Translations under genes and position numbers: made by a program
Notes under the pieces: generated by a model
What the model was told of the DNA's origin: nothing
Databases searched by the model: none
Seen by the model: only the letters and a program-made list of their open reading frames with translations
Part shown: positions 49,842 through 61,705 of the stretch, piece after piece
How positions within the stretch are numbered: the stretch's first letter is position 1
Layout: each line of letters opens with the position of its first letter
Assembly: GCA_963932145.1 (NCBI GenBank)
Contig: OZ010611.1
Location: 59,219,292 to 59,283,291, forward strand
DNA from: Acanthosepion lycidas
Lineage: Eukaryota; Mollusca; Cephalopoda; Sepiida; Sepiidae
Direction of reading: 5' to 3'
DNA: 64,000 bases

Positions 49842-51851
49842 GTAGATGCTAGGGCCCCCTCTAAATCTTGGTTGAAATTATTTTTCATTCTAATTAATAG
49901 AAATGTAGCAGCGTTCAATGGTGTCGTCTCATACAACAGTGAGTTAGGAGAAAAAATTTGTTGGCGCAATATGGGTAATCAGTGACTTATTCTCTTCGGT
50001 TTGTGCCTTGTCTTTAGCTTTTTCTTCTATATTTAACTTTATGTAGAGGCTAGGCCCCTTTCTAAATCTTGGTTGAAATTATTTTTCATTCTAATTCATA
50101 GAAATGGAGTAGCGTGCAATGGTGTCGTCTCATACAACAGTGAGGTAGGAGAAAAAATTTGTTGGCACAAAATGGGTGATCAGTGTCTTATTCTCTTCTG
50201 TTTGTGCCTTGTCTTTAGCTTTTTCTTCTATATTTAACTTTATGTAGAGGCTAGGCCCCCCTCTAAATCTTGGTTGAAATTATTTTTCATTCTAATTCAT
50301 AGAAATGGAGTAACGATCAAAGGTGTCGTCTCAAACAACAGTGAGTTAGGAGAAAAAATTTGTGGGCACAAAATGGGTGATCAGTGTCTTATTCTCTTCT
50401 GTTTGTGCCTTGTCTTTAGCTTTTTCTTCTATATTTAACTTTATGTAGAGGCTAGGCCCCTTTCTAAATCTTCGTTGAAATTATTTTTCATTCTAATTAA
50501 TAGAAATGGAGTAGCGTGCAATGGTGTCATCTCATACAACAGTGAGTTAGGAGAAAAAATTTGTGGGCACAAAATGGGTGATCAGTGTCTTATTCTCTTC
50601 TGTTTGTGCCTTGTCTTTAGCTTTTTCTTCTATATTTAACTTTATGTAGAGGCTAGGCCCCTTTCTAAATCTTCGTTGAAATTATTTTTCATTCTAATTA
50701 ATAGAAATGGAGTAGCGTGCAATGGTGTCATCTCATACAACAGTGAGTTAGGAGAAAAAATTTGTGGGCACAAAATGGGTGATCAGTGTCTTATTCTCTT
50801 CTGTTTGTGCCTTGTCTTTAGCTTTTTCTACTATATTTAACTTTATGTAGAGGCTAAGTCCCCCTCTAAATCTTGGTTGAAATTATTTTTCATTCTAATT
50901 CATAGAAATGGAGTAGCGTGCAATGGTGTCGTCTCATACAACAGTGAGTTAGGAGAAAAAATTTGTGGTCACAAAATGGGTGATCAGTGTCTTATTTTCT
51001 TCTATATCTGCCTTGTCTTTAGCTTTTTCTTCTATATTTAACTTTATGTAGAGGCTAGGCCTTCCTCTAAATCTTGGTTGAAATTATTTTTCATTCTAAT
51101 TAAGAGAAATGGAGTAGCGTGCAATTGTGTGGTCTTATACAACTGTGAGTTAGTAGAAAAAATTTGTGGGTACAAAATGGGTGATCAGTGTCTTATTCTC
51201 TTCTGTTTGTGCCTTGTCTTTACCTTTTTCTTCTATATTTAACTTTATATAGAGGCTAGGCCACTTTCTAAATCTTGGTTGAAATTATTTTTCATTCTAA
51301 TTCATAGAAATGGAGTAGCGTGCAATGATGTTGTCTCATACAACAGTGAGTTACGAGAAAAAATTTGTGGGCACAAAATGGGTGATCATTGTCTTATTCT
51401 CTTCTGTTTGTGCCTTGTGTTTAGCTTTTTCTTCCATATTTAACTTTATGTAGAGGCTAGGCCCCATTCTAAATCTTGGTTGAAATTATTTTTCATTCTA
51501 ATTCATAGAAATGGAGTAGCGTGCAATGGTGTCATCTCATACAACAGTGAGTTAGGAGAAAAAATTTGTGGGCACAAAATGGGTGATCAGTGTCTTATTC
51601 TCTTCTGTTTGTGCCTTGTCTTTAGCTTTTTCTTCTATATTTAACTTTATGTAGAGGCTAGGCCTCCCTCTAAATCTTGGTCGAAATCATTTTTCATTCT
51701 AATTCAAAGAAATGGAGTCGCGTGCAATGATGTCGTCTCATACTACTGTGAGTTAGGAGAAAAAATTTGTGTGCACAAAATGGGTGATCAGTGTCTTATT
51801 CTCTTCTGTTTGTACCTTGTCTTTACCTTTTTCTTCTATATTTAACATTAT
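49842..51851 (+). repeat. Twelve-monomer HOR, copy 3, lacking two monomers (2,010 bp)
   Basis: This starts like the other copies, but in its second monomer (from 50,043) it switches, between about 50,095 and 50,160, from the 'cccctttc...gaggtagga' unit directly to the 'gagaaaaaatttgttggcac' end of what is monomer 4 in copies 1 and 2. The 'gcgatcaaatg' and 'gtcgaggctagaacc' monomers are therefore missing, a loss of exactly 402 bp. The remaining ten monomers match copies 1 and 2. One difference is 'ggctaagtcc' near 50,855 against 'ggctaggtcc'. Confidence 0.88.
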
Positions 51852-52647
51852 GTAGATGCTAGGCCCTTTCTAAATGTTGGTTGAAATTATTTTTCATTCT
51901 AATTCATAGAAATGGAGTAGCGTGCAATGGTGTCGTCTAATACAACAGTGAGTTAGGAGAAAAAATTTGTGGGCACAAAATGGGTGATCAGTGTCTTATT
52001 CTCCTCTGTTTGTGCCTTGTCTTTAGCTTTTTCTTCTATATTTAACTTTATGTAGAGGCTAGGCCCCCCTCTAAATCTTGGTTGAAATTATTTTTCATTC
52101 TAATTCATAGAAATGGAGTAGCATGCAATGGTGTCGTCTCATACAACTGTGAGTTAGGAGAAAAAATTCGTTGGCACAAAATGGGTGATCAGTGTCTTAT
52201 TCTCTTCTATTTGTGCCTTGTCTAGCTTTTTCTTCTATATTTAACTTTATGTAGAGGCTAGGCCCCATTCTATATCTTGGTTGAAATTATTTTTCATTCA
52301 AATTAATAGAAATGGAGTAGCATGCAATGATGTCGTCTTATACAACTGTGAGTTAGTAGAAAAAATTTGTGGGCACAAAATGGGTGATCAGTGTCTTATT
52401 CTCTTCTGTTTGTGCCTTGTCTTTACCTTTTTCTTCTATATTTAATTTATGTAGAGGCTAGGCCCCTTTCTAAATCTTGGTTGAAATTATTTTTCATTCT
52501 AATTCATAGAAATGGAGTAGCGTGCAATGGTGTCGTCACATACAACAGTGAGTTACGAGAAAAAATTTGTGGGCACAAAATGGGTGATCAGTGTCTTATT
52601 CTCTTCTGTTTGTGCCTTGTGTTTAGCTTTTTCTTCTATATTTAACT
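51852..52647 (+). repeat. Block shared with 43,195-44,090 on the far side of the 12-monomer HOR
   Basis: The 'gatgctaggccctttc', 'aaatgttggttg', 'tctaatacaacag', 'gcatgcaatgatg' and 'atatttaatttatg' variants occur in the same order as from 43,207 on, at an offset of about 8,640 bp (43 monomers minus a few bases). A local three-base loss occurs in 'ccttgtctagc' near 52,217. The shared block flanks the 12-monomer tandem run on both sides. Confidence 0.82.
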
Positions 52648-55600
52648 TTATGTAGAGGCTAGGCCCCATTCTAAATCTTGGTTGAAATTATTTTTCATTC
52701 TAATTCATAGAAATGGAGTAGCGTGCAATGGTGTCATCTCATACAACAGTGAGTTAGGAGAAAAAATTTGTGGGCACAAAATGGGTCATCAGTGACTTAT
52801 TCTCTTCTGTTTGTGCCTTGTCTTTAGCTTTTTCTTCTATATTTAACTTTATGTAGAGGCTAGGCCCTCCTCTAAATCTTGGTTGAAATTATTTTTCATT
52901 CTAATTAATAGAATTGGAGTAGCGTGCAATGGTGTTGTCTCATACAACAGTGAGTTAGGAGAAAAAATTTGTGTGCACAAAATGGGTGATCAGTGTCTTA
53001 TTCTCTTCTGTTTGTGCCTTGTCTTTAGCTTTTTCTTCTATATTTAACTTTATGTAGAGGCTACGCCCTCCTGTAAATCTTGGTCGAAATTATTTTTCAT
53101 TCTACTTAATAGAAATGGAGTACAGTGCAATGGTGTCATCTCATACAACAGTGAGTTAGGAGAAAAAATTTGTGGGCACAAAATGGTTGATCCGTGTCTT
53201 ATTCACTTCTGTTTCTGCCTTGTCTTTAGCTTTTTCTTCTATATTTAACTTTATGTAGAGGCTAGGCCCTACTCTAAATCTTGGTTGAAATTATTTTTCT
53301 TTCTAATTCATAGAAATGGAGTAGCGTGCAATGCTTTCGTCTCATACAACAGTGAGTTAGGAGAAAAAATTTGTGGGCACAAAATGGTTGATCAGTGTCT
53401 TATTCACTTCTGTTTCAGCCTTGTCTTTAGCTTTTTCTTCTATATTTAACTTTATGTAGAGGCTAGGCCCCTTTCTAAATCTTGGTTGAAATAATTTTTC
53501 ATTCTAATTCATAGAAATGGTGTAGCGTGCAATGGTGTCGTCTCATACAACAGTGAGTTAGGAGAAAAAATTTGTGGGCACAAAATGGGTGATCAGTGTC
53601 TTATTCTCTTCTGTTTGTGCCTTGTCTTTACCTTTTTCTTCTACATTTAACATTATGTCGAGGCTAGACCCCCCTCTAAATCTTGGTTGAAATTATTTTT
53701 CATTCTAATTCATAGAAATGGAGTAGCGTGCAATGGTGTCATCTCATACAACAGTGAGGTAGGAGAAAAAATTTGTTGGCACAAAATGGGTGATCAGTGT
53801 CTTATTCTCTTCTGTTTGTGCCTTGTCTTTAGCTTTTTCTTCTATATTTAACTTTATGTAGAGGCTAGGCCCCCCTCTAAATCTTGGTTGAAATTATTTT
53901 TCATTCTAATTCATAGAAATGGAGTAACGATCAAAGCTGTCGTCTCAAACAACAGTGAGTTAGGAGAAAAAATTTGTGGGCACAAAATGGGTGATCAGTG
54001 TCTTATTCTCTTCTGTTTGTGCCTTGTCTTTAGCTTTTTCTTCTATATTTAACTTTATGTAGAGGCTAGACCCCTTTCTAAATCTTCGTTGAAATTATTT
54101 TTCATTCTAATTAATAGAAATGGAGTAGCGTGCAATGGTGTCATCTCATACAACAGTGAGTTAGGAGAAAAAATTTGTGGGCACAAAATGGGTGATCAGT
54201 GTCTTATTCTCTTCTGTTTGTGCCTTGTCTTTAGCTTTTTCTTCTATATTTAACTTTATGTAGAGGCTAGGCCCCTTTCTAAATCTTGGTTGAAATTATT
54301 TTTCATTCTAATTCATAGAAATGGAGTAGCGTGCAATGGTGTCGTCACATACAACAGTGAGTTACGAGAAAAAAATTGTGGGCACAAAATGGGTGATCAG
54401 TGTCTTATTCTCTTCTGTTTGTGCCTTGTGTTTAGCTTTTTCTTCTATATTTAACTTTATGTAGAGGCTAGACCCCATTCTAAATCTTGGTTGAAATTAT
54501 TTTTCATTCTAATTCATAGAAATGGAGTAGCGTGCAATGGTGTCGTCTCATACAACAGTGAGTTAGGAGAAAAAATTTGTGGGCACAAAATGGGTCATCA
54601 GTGACTTATTCTCTTCTGTTTGTGCCTTGTCTTTAGCTTTTTCTTCTATATTTAACTTTATGTAGAGGCTAGGCCCTCCTCTAACTCTTGGTTGAAATTA
54701 TTTTTCATTCTAATCAATAGAATTGGAGTAGCGTGCAATGGTGTTGTCTCATACAACAGTGAGTTAGGAGAAAAAATTTGTGTGCACAAAATGGGTGATC
54801 AGTGTCTTATTCTCTTCTGTTTGTGCCTTGTCTTTAGCTTTTTCTTCTATATTTAACTTTATGTAGAGGCTACGCCCTCCTGTAAATCTTGGTTGAAATT
54901 ATTTTTCTTTCTAATTCATAGAAATGGAGTAGCGTGCAATGCTTTCGTCTCATACAACAGTGAGTTAGGAGAAAAAATTTGTGGGCACAAAATGGTTGAT
55001 CAGTGTCTTATTCACTTCTGTTTCTGCCTTGTCTTTAGCTTTTTCTTCTATATTTAACTTTATGTAGAGGCTAGGCCCCTTTCTAAATCTTGGTTGAAAT
55101 AATTTTTCATTCTAATTCATAGAAATGGTGTAGCGTGCAATGGTGTCGTCTCATACAACAGTGAGTTAGGAGAAAAAATTTGTGGGCACAAAATGGGTGA
55201 TCAGTGTCTTATTCTCTTCTGTTTGTGCCTTGTCTTTACCTTTTTCTTCTACATTTAACATTATGTCGAGGCTAGACCCCCCTCTAAATCTTGGTTGAAA
55301 TTATTTTTCATTCTAATTCATAGAAATGGAGTAGCGTGCAATGGTGTCATCTCATACAACAGTGAGGTAGGAGAAAAAATTTGTTGGCACAAAATGGGTG
55401 ATCAGTGTCTTATTCTCTTCTGTTTGTGCCTTGTCTTTAGCTTTTTCTTCTATATTTAACTTTATGTAGAGGCTAGGCCCCCCTCTAAATCTTGGTTGAA
55501 ATTATTTTTCATTCTAATTCATAGAAATGGAGTAACGATCAAAGGTGTCGTCTCAAACAACAGTGAGTTAGGAGAAAAAATTTGTGGGCACAAAATGGGT

Positions 55601-55867
55601 GATCAGTGTCTTATTCTCTTCTGTTTGTGCCTTGTCTTTAGCTTTTTCTTCTATATTTAACTTTATGTAGAGGCTAGACCCCTTTCTAAATCTTCGTTGA
55701 AATTATTTTTCATTCTAATTAATAGAAATGGAGTAGCGTGCAATGGTGTCATCTCATACAACAGTGAGTTAGGAGAAAAAATTTGTGGGCACAAAATGGG
55801 TGATCAGTGTCTTATTCTCTTCTGTTTGTGCCTTGTCTTTAGCTTTTTCTTCTATATTTAACTTTAT
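52648..55867 (+). repeat. Two copies of an 8/9-monomer unit with one monomer lost in the second
   Basis: The left part repeats at 1,809 bp (nine monomers): 'tagaattggagtag' has its GAATTGG at 52,911 and 54,720. The right part repeats at 1,608 bp (eight monomers): GTCGAG is at 53,657 and 55,265, and 'taacgatcaaag' at 53,926 and 55,534. The change occurs inside the monomer starting at 54,863. Its beginning ('ctacgccctcctgtaaat') matches the unit at 53,054, and its end ('ttttctttctaattc') matches the unit at 53,255. The monomer containing 'gtacagtgcaatgg' (near 53,120) is absent from the second copy. Confidence 0.85.
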
Positions 55868-56271
55868 GTAGAGGCTAGGCCCCCCTCTAAATCTTGGTTG
55901 AAATTATTTTTCATTCTAATTAATAGAAATGGAGTAGCGTGCAATGGTGTCGTCTCATATAACAGTGAGTTAGGAGAAAAAATTTGTGGGCACAAGATGG
56001 GGGATCAGTGTCTTATTCTCTTCTGTTTGTACCTTGTCTTTAGCTTTTTCTTCTGTATTTCACTTTATGTAGAGGCTAGGCCCCTTTCAAAATCTTGGTT
56101 GAAATTATTTTTCATTCTAATTAATAGAAATGGAGTAGCGTGCAATGGGGTCGTCTCATACAACAGTGAGTTAGGAGAAAAAAACTTTGTGGGCACAAAA
56201 TGGGTGATCAGTGTCTTATTCTCTTCTGTTTATGCCTTGTCTTTAGCTTTTTCTTCTATATATAACTTTAT
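55868..56271 (+). repeat. Two monomers at the left edge of the 10-monomer HOR
   Basis: These units carry 'gatgggggatcag' near 55,996 and 'gtatttcactttatg' near 56,055, variants also found inside the 10-monomer HOR (near 57,811 and 57,871). An added base in 'gaaaaaaactttg' near 56,178 shifts the reading frame of the satellite. Together with a second insertion near 56,283 it gives the longest accidental open frame in the window. Confidence 0.75.
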
Positions 56272-58284
56272 GTATAGGCAAGACCCCCCCTCTAAATCTT
56301 GGTTGAAATTATTTTTCATTCTAATTAATAGAAATGGAGTAGCGTGCAATGGTGTCGTCTCATACAACAGTGAGTTAGGAGAAAAAATTTGTGGGCACAA
56401 AATGGGTGATCAGTGTCTTATTCTATTCCGTTTGTGCCTTGTCTTTAGCTTTTTCTTCTATATTTAACTTTATGTAGAGGCTAGACCCCCCTATAAATCT
56501 TGGTTGAAATTATTTTTCATTCTAATTAATAGAAATGGAATAGCGTGCAATGGTGTCGTCTCATACAACCTGTGAGTTAGTAGAAAAAATTTGTGGGCAC
56601 AAAATGGGTGATCAGTGTCTTATTCTCTTCTGTTTGTACCTTGTCTTTAGCTTTTTCTTCTATATTTAACTTTATGTAGAGGCTAGGCCCCTTTCTAAAT
56701 CTTGGTTGAAATTATTTTTCAATCTAATTCATAGAAATGGAGTAGCGTGCAATGGTTTCGTCTCATACAACAGTGAGTTAGGAGAAAAAATTTGTTGGCA
56801 CAAAATGGGTGATCAGTGTCTTATTCTCTTCTGTTTGTGCCTTGTCTTTTGCTTTTTCTTCTATATTTAACATTATGTAGAGGTCAGGCCCCCCGCTAAA
56901 TCTTGGTTGAAATTATTTTTCATTCCAATTCATAGAAATGGAGTAGCGTGCAATGGTGTCGTCACATACAACAGTGAGTTAGGAGAAAAAATTTGTTGGC
57001 ACAAAATGTGTGATCAGTGTCTTATTCTCTTCTCTTTGTGCCTTGTCTTTAGCTTTTTCTTCTATATTTAACATTATGTAGAGGCTAGGCCCCCCTCTAA
57101 ATCTTGGTTGAAATTATTTTTCATTCTTATTAATAGAAATGGAGTAGCGATCAAAGGTGTCGTCTCAAACAACAGTGAGTCAGGAGAAAAAATTTGTGTG
57201 CACAATATGGGTGATCAGTGTCTTATTCTCTTCTGTTTGTGCCTTGTCTTTAGCTTTTTCTTCTATATTTAACTTTATGTAGAGGCTAGGCGCCCCCTCT
57301 AAATCTTGGTTGAAATTGTTTTTCATTCTAATTAATAGAAATGGAGTAGCGTGCAATGGTGTCGTCTCATACAACAGTGAGTTAGGAGAAAAAATTTGTT
57401 GGCACAAAATGGGTGATCAGTGTCTTATTCTCTTCTGTTTGTGCCTTGTCTTTAGCTTTTTCTTCTATATTTAACTTTATGTATAGGCTAGGCCCCTTTC
57501 TAAATCTTGGTTGAAATTATTTTTCATTCTAATTCATAGAAATGGAGTAGCGTGCAATGGTGTCGTCTCATACAACAGTGAGTTAGGAGAAAAAATTTGT
57601 TGGCACAAAATGAGTGATCAGTGTCTTATTCTATTCTGTTTGTGCCTTGTCTTTAGCTTTTTCTTCTATATTTAACTTTATGTAGAGGCTAGGCCCCCCT
57701 CTAAATCTTGGTTGAAATTATTTTTCATTCTAATTAATAGAAATGGAGTAGCGTGCAATGGTGTCGTCTCATACAACAGTGAGTTAGGAGAAAAAATTTG
57801 TGGGCACAAGATGGGGGATCAGTCTCTTATTCTCTTCTGTTTGTACCTTGTCTTTAGCTTTTTCTTCTATATTTCACTTTATGTAGAGGCTAGGCCCCTT
57901 TCCAAATCTTGGTTGAAATTATTTTTCATTCTAATTAATAGAAATGGAGTAGCGTGCAATGGTGTCGTCTCATACAACAGTGAGTTAGGAGAAAAAATTT
58001 GTGGGCACAAAACGGGTGATCAGTGTCTTATTATCTTCTGTTTGTGCCTTGTCTTTAGCTTTTTCTTCTATATTTAACTTTATGTAGAGGCTAGGCCCCA
58101 CTCTAAATCTTCGTTGAAATTATTTTTCATTCTAATTAATAGAAATGGAGTAGCGTGCAATGGTGTCGTCTCATACAACTGTGACTTAGCAGATAAAATT
58201 TGTGGGCACAAAATGGGTGATCAGTGTCTTATTCTCTTCTGTTTATGCCTTGTCTTTAGCTTTTTCTTCTATATATAACTTTAT
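56272..58284 (+). repeat. Ten-monomer HOR, copy 1 (2,013 bp)
   Basis: Markers are 'gtataggcaagaccc' at 56,272, 'acaacctgtgag' (one added base) near 56,566, 'atttttcaatcta' near 56,714, 'gaggtcaggcccccc' near 56,880, 'gcgatcaaagg' at 57,147, 'gctaggcgccccctc' near 57,286, 'gtataggctagg' near 57,481 and 'caaaacgggtgatc' near 58,008. The three bases above 10 x 201 come from small insertions. The unit recurs at a constant 2,013 bp. Confidence 0.88.
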
Positions 58285-60297
58285 GTATAGGCAAGACCCC
58301 CCCTCTAAATCTTGGTTGAAATTATTTTTCATTCTAATTAATAGAAATGGAGTAGCGTGCAATGGTGTCGTCTCATACAACAGTGAGTTAGGAGAAAAAA
58401 TTTGTGGGCACAAAATGGGTGATCAGTGTCTTATTCTATTCCGTTTGTGCCTTGTCTTTAGCTTTTTCTTCTATATTTAACTTTATGTAGAGGCTAGACC
58501 CCCCTATAAATCTTGGTTGAAATTATTTTTCATTCTAATTAATAGAAATGGAATAGCGTGCAATGGTGTCGTCTCATACAACCTGTGAGTTAGTAGAAAA
58601 AATTTGTGGGCACAAAATGGGTGATCAGTGTCTTATTCTCTTCTGTTTGTACCTTGTCTTTAGCTTTTTCTTCTATATTTAACTTTATGTAGAGGCTAGG
58701 CCCCTTTCTAAATCTTGGTTGAAATTATTTTTCAATCTAATTCATAGAAATGGAGTAGCGTGCAATGGTTTCGTCGCATACAACAGTGAGTTAGGAGAAA
58801 AAATTTGTTGGCACAAAATGGGTGATCAGTGTCTTATTCTCTTCTGTTTGTGCCTTGTCTTTTGCTTTTTCTTCTATATTTAACATTATGTAGAGGTCAG
58901 GCCCCCCGCTAAATCTTGGTTGAAATTATTTTTCATTCCAATTCATAGAAATGGAGTAGCGTGCAATGGTGTCGTCACATACAACAGTGAGTTAGGAGAA
59001 AAAATTTGTTGGCACAAAATGTGTGATCAGTGTCTTATTCTCTTCTCTTTGTGCCTTGTCTTTAGCTTTTTCTTCTATATTTAACATTATGTAGAGGCTA
59101 GGCCCCCCTCTAAATCTTGGTTGAAATTATTTTTCATTCTTATTAATAGAAATGGAGTAGCGATCAAAGGTGTCGTCTCAAACAACAGTGAGTCAGGAGA
59201 AAAAATTTGTGTGCACAATATGGGTGATCAGTGTCTTATTCTCTTCTGTTTGTGCCTTGTCTTTAGCTTTTTCTTCTATATTTAACTTTATGTAGAGGCT
59301 AGGCGCCCCCTCTAAATCTTGGTTGAAATTGTTTTTCATTCTAATTAATAGAAATGGAGTAGCGTGCAATGGTGTCGTCTCATACAACAGTGAGTTAGGA
59401 GAAAAAATTTGTTGGCACAAAATGGGTGATCAGTGTCTTATTCTCTTCTGTTTGTGCCTTGTCTTTAGCTTTTTCTTCTATATTTAACTTTATGTATAGG
59501 CTAGGCCCCTTTCTAAATCTTGGTTGAAATTATTTTTCATTCTAATTCATAGAAATGGAGTAGCGTGCAATGGTGTCGTCTCATACAACAGTGAGTTAGG
59601 AGAAAAAATTTGTTGGCACAAAATGAGTGATCAGTGTCTTATTCTATTCTGTTTGTGCCTTGTCTTTAGCTTTTTCTTCTATATTTAACTTTATGTAGAG
59701 GCTAGGCCCCCCTCTAAATCTTGGTTGAAATTATTTTTCATTCTAATTAATAGAAATGGAGTAGCGTGCAATGGTGTCGTCTCATACAACAGTGAGTTAG
59801 GAGAAAAAATTTGTGGGCACAAGATGGGGGATCAGTCTCTTATTCTCTTCTGTTTGTACCTTGTCTTTAGCTTTTTCTTCTATATTTCACTTTATGTAGA
59901 GGCTAGGCCCCTTTCCAAATCTTGGTTGAAATTATTTTTCATTCTAATTAATAGAAATGGAGTAGCGTGCAATGGTGTCGTCTCATACAACAGTGAGTTA
60001 GGAGAAAAAATTTGTGGGCACAAAACGGGTGATCAGTGTCTTATTATCTTCTGTTTGTGCCTTGTCTTTAGCTTTTTCTTCTATATTTAACTTTATGTAG
60101 AGGCTAGGCCCCACTCTAAATCTTCGTTGAAATTATTTTTCATTCTAATTAATAGAAATGGAGTAGCGTGCAATGGTGTCGTCTCATACAACTGTGACTT
60201 AGCAGATAAAATTTGTGGGCACAAAATGGGTGATCAGTGTCTTATTCTCTTCTGTTTATGCCTTGTCTTTAGCTTTTTCTTCTATATATAACTTTAT
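58285..60297 (+). repeat. Ten-monomer HOR, copy 2 (2,013 bp)
   Basis: This matches 56,272-58,284 almost base for base. Differences noticed are 'gtttcgtcgcatac' near 58,768 against 'gtttcgtctcatac', and small changes in the first part of the following unit. GCGATC is at 59,160 against 57,147. A third start of the unit follows at 60,298 as 'gtagaggcaagaccc'. Confidence 0.88.
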
Positions 60298-61705
60298 GTA
60301 GAGGCAAGACCCCCCTCTAAATCTTGGTTGAAATTATTTTTCATTCTAATTAATAGAAATGGAGTGGCGTGCAATGGTGTCGTCTCATACAACAGTGAGT
60401 TAGGAGAACAAATTTGTGGGCACAAAATGGGTGATCAGTGCCTTATTCTATTCCGTTTGTGCCTTGTCTTTAGCTTTTTCTTCTATATTTCACTTTATGT
60501 AGAGGCTAGACCCCCCTAAAAATCTTGGTTGAAATTATTTTTCATTCTAATTAATAGAAATGGAGTAGCGTGCAATGGTGTCGTCTCATACAACCTGTGA
60601 GTTAGTAGAAAAAATTTGTGGGCACAAAATGGGTGATCAGTGTCTTATTCTCTTCTGTTTGTACCTTGTCTTTAGCTTTTTCTTCTATATTTAACTTTAT
60701 GTAGAGGCTAGGCCCCTTTCTAAATCTTGGTTGAAATTATTTTTCAATCTAATTCATAGAAATGGAGTAGCGTGCAATGGTGTCGTCTCATACAACAGTG
60801 AGTTAGGAGAAAAAATTTGTTGGCACAAAATGGGTGATCAGTGTCTTATTCTCTTCTGTTTGTGCCTTGTCTTTTGCTTTTTCTTCTATATTTAACATTA
60901 TGTAGAGGTCAGGCCCCCCGCTAAATCTTGGTTGAAATTATTTTTCATTCCAATTCATAGAAATGGAGTAGCGTGCAATGGTGTCGTCACATACAACAGT
61001 GAGTTAGGAGAAAAAATTTGTTGGCACAAAATGTGTGATCAGTGTCTTATTCTCTTCTCTTTGTGCCTTGTCTTTAGCTTTTTCTTCTATATTTAACATT
61101 ATGTAGAGGCTAGGCCCCTTTCTAAATGTTGGTTGAAATTATTTTTCATTCTAATACATAGAAATGGAGTAGCATGCAATGGTGTCGTCTCATACAACAG
61201 TGAGTTAGGAGAAAAAATTTGTGGGCACAAGATGGGGGATCAGTCTCTTATTCTCTTCTGTTTGTACCTTGTCTTTAGCTTTTTCTTCTATATTTCACTT
61301 TATGTAGAGGCTAGGCCCCTTTCCAAATCTTGGTTGAAATTATTTTTCATTCTAATTAATAGAAATGGAGTAGCGTGCAATGGTGTCGTCTCATACAACA
61401 GTGAGTTAGGAGAAAAAATTTGTGGGCACAAAACGGGTGATCAGTGTCTTATTATCTTCTGTTTGTGCCTTGTCTTTAGCTTTTTCTTCTATATTTAACT
61501 TTATGTAGAGGCTAGGCCCCACTCTAAATCTTCGTTGAAATTATTTTTCATTCTAATTAATAGAAATGGAGTAGCGTGCAATGGTGTCGTCTCATACAAC
61601 TGTGACTTAGCAGATAAAATTTGTGGGCACAAAATGGGTGATCAGTGTCTTATTCTCTTCTGTTTATGCCTTGTCTTTAGCTTTTTCTTCTATATATAAC
61701 TTTAT
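60298..61705 (+). repeat. Seven-monomer derivative of the 10-monomer HOR (1,408 bp)
   Basis: The unit starts as in copies 1 and 2 but near 61,107-61,210 replaces three monomers (those with 'gcgatcaaagg', 'gcgccccctc' and 'gtataggctagg'). In their place stands a single hybrid monomer carrying 'aaatgttggttg', 'ctaatacatag' and 'gcatgcaatgg', whose end rejoins the 'gatgggggatcag' series. Private changes 'ggagtggcgtgc', 'gagaacaaatttg' and 'cccctaaaaatc' separate it from the 10-monomer copies. Confidence 0.87.

Noticed and set aside
55898-56467. Open frame of 189 codons spanning nearly three monomers
   Set aside because: It begins at a TTG inside the satellite, passes through two compensating indels, and consists only of translated repeat. 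Equivalent frames appear wherever the per-monomer TAA is lost. No codon bias or independent gene signals are visible.
57180-57407. 73-75 codon frames on the minus strand (1,011, 13,065, 57,180, 59,193)
   Set aside because: They are created by one-base indels that join two frames of the reverse-complement satellite, and they recur only because the HOR was duplicated.
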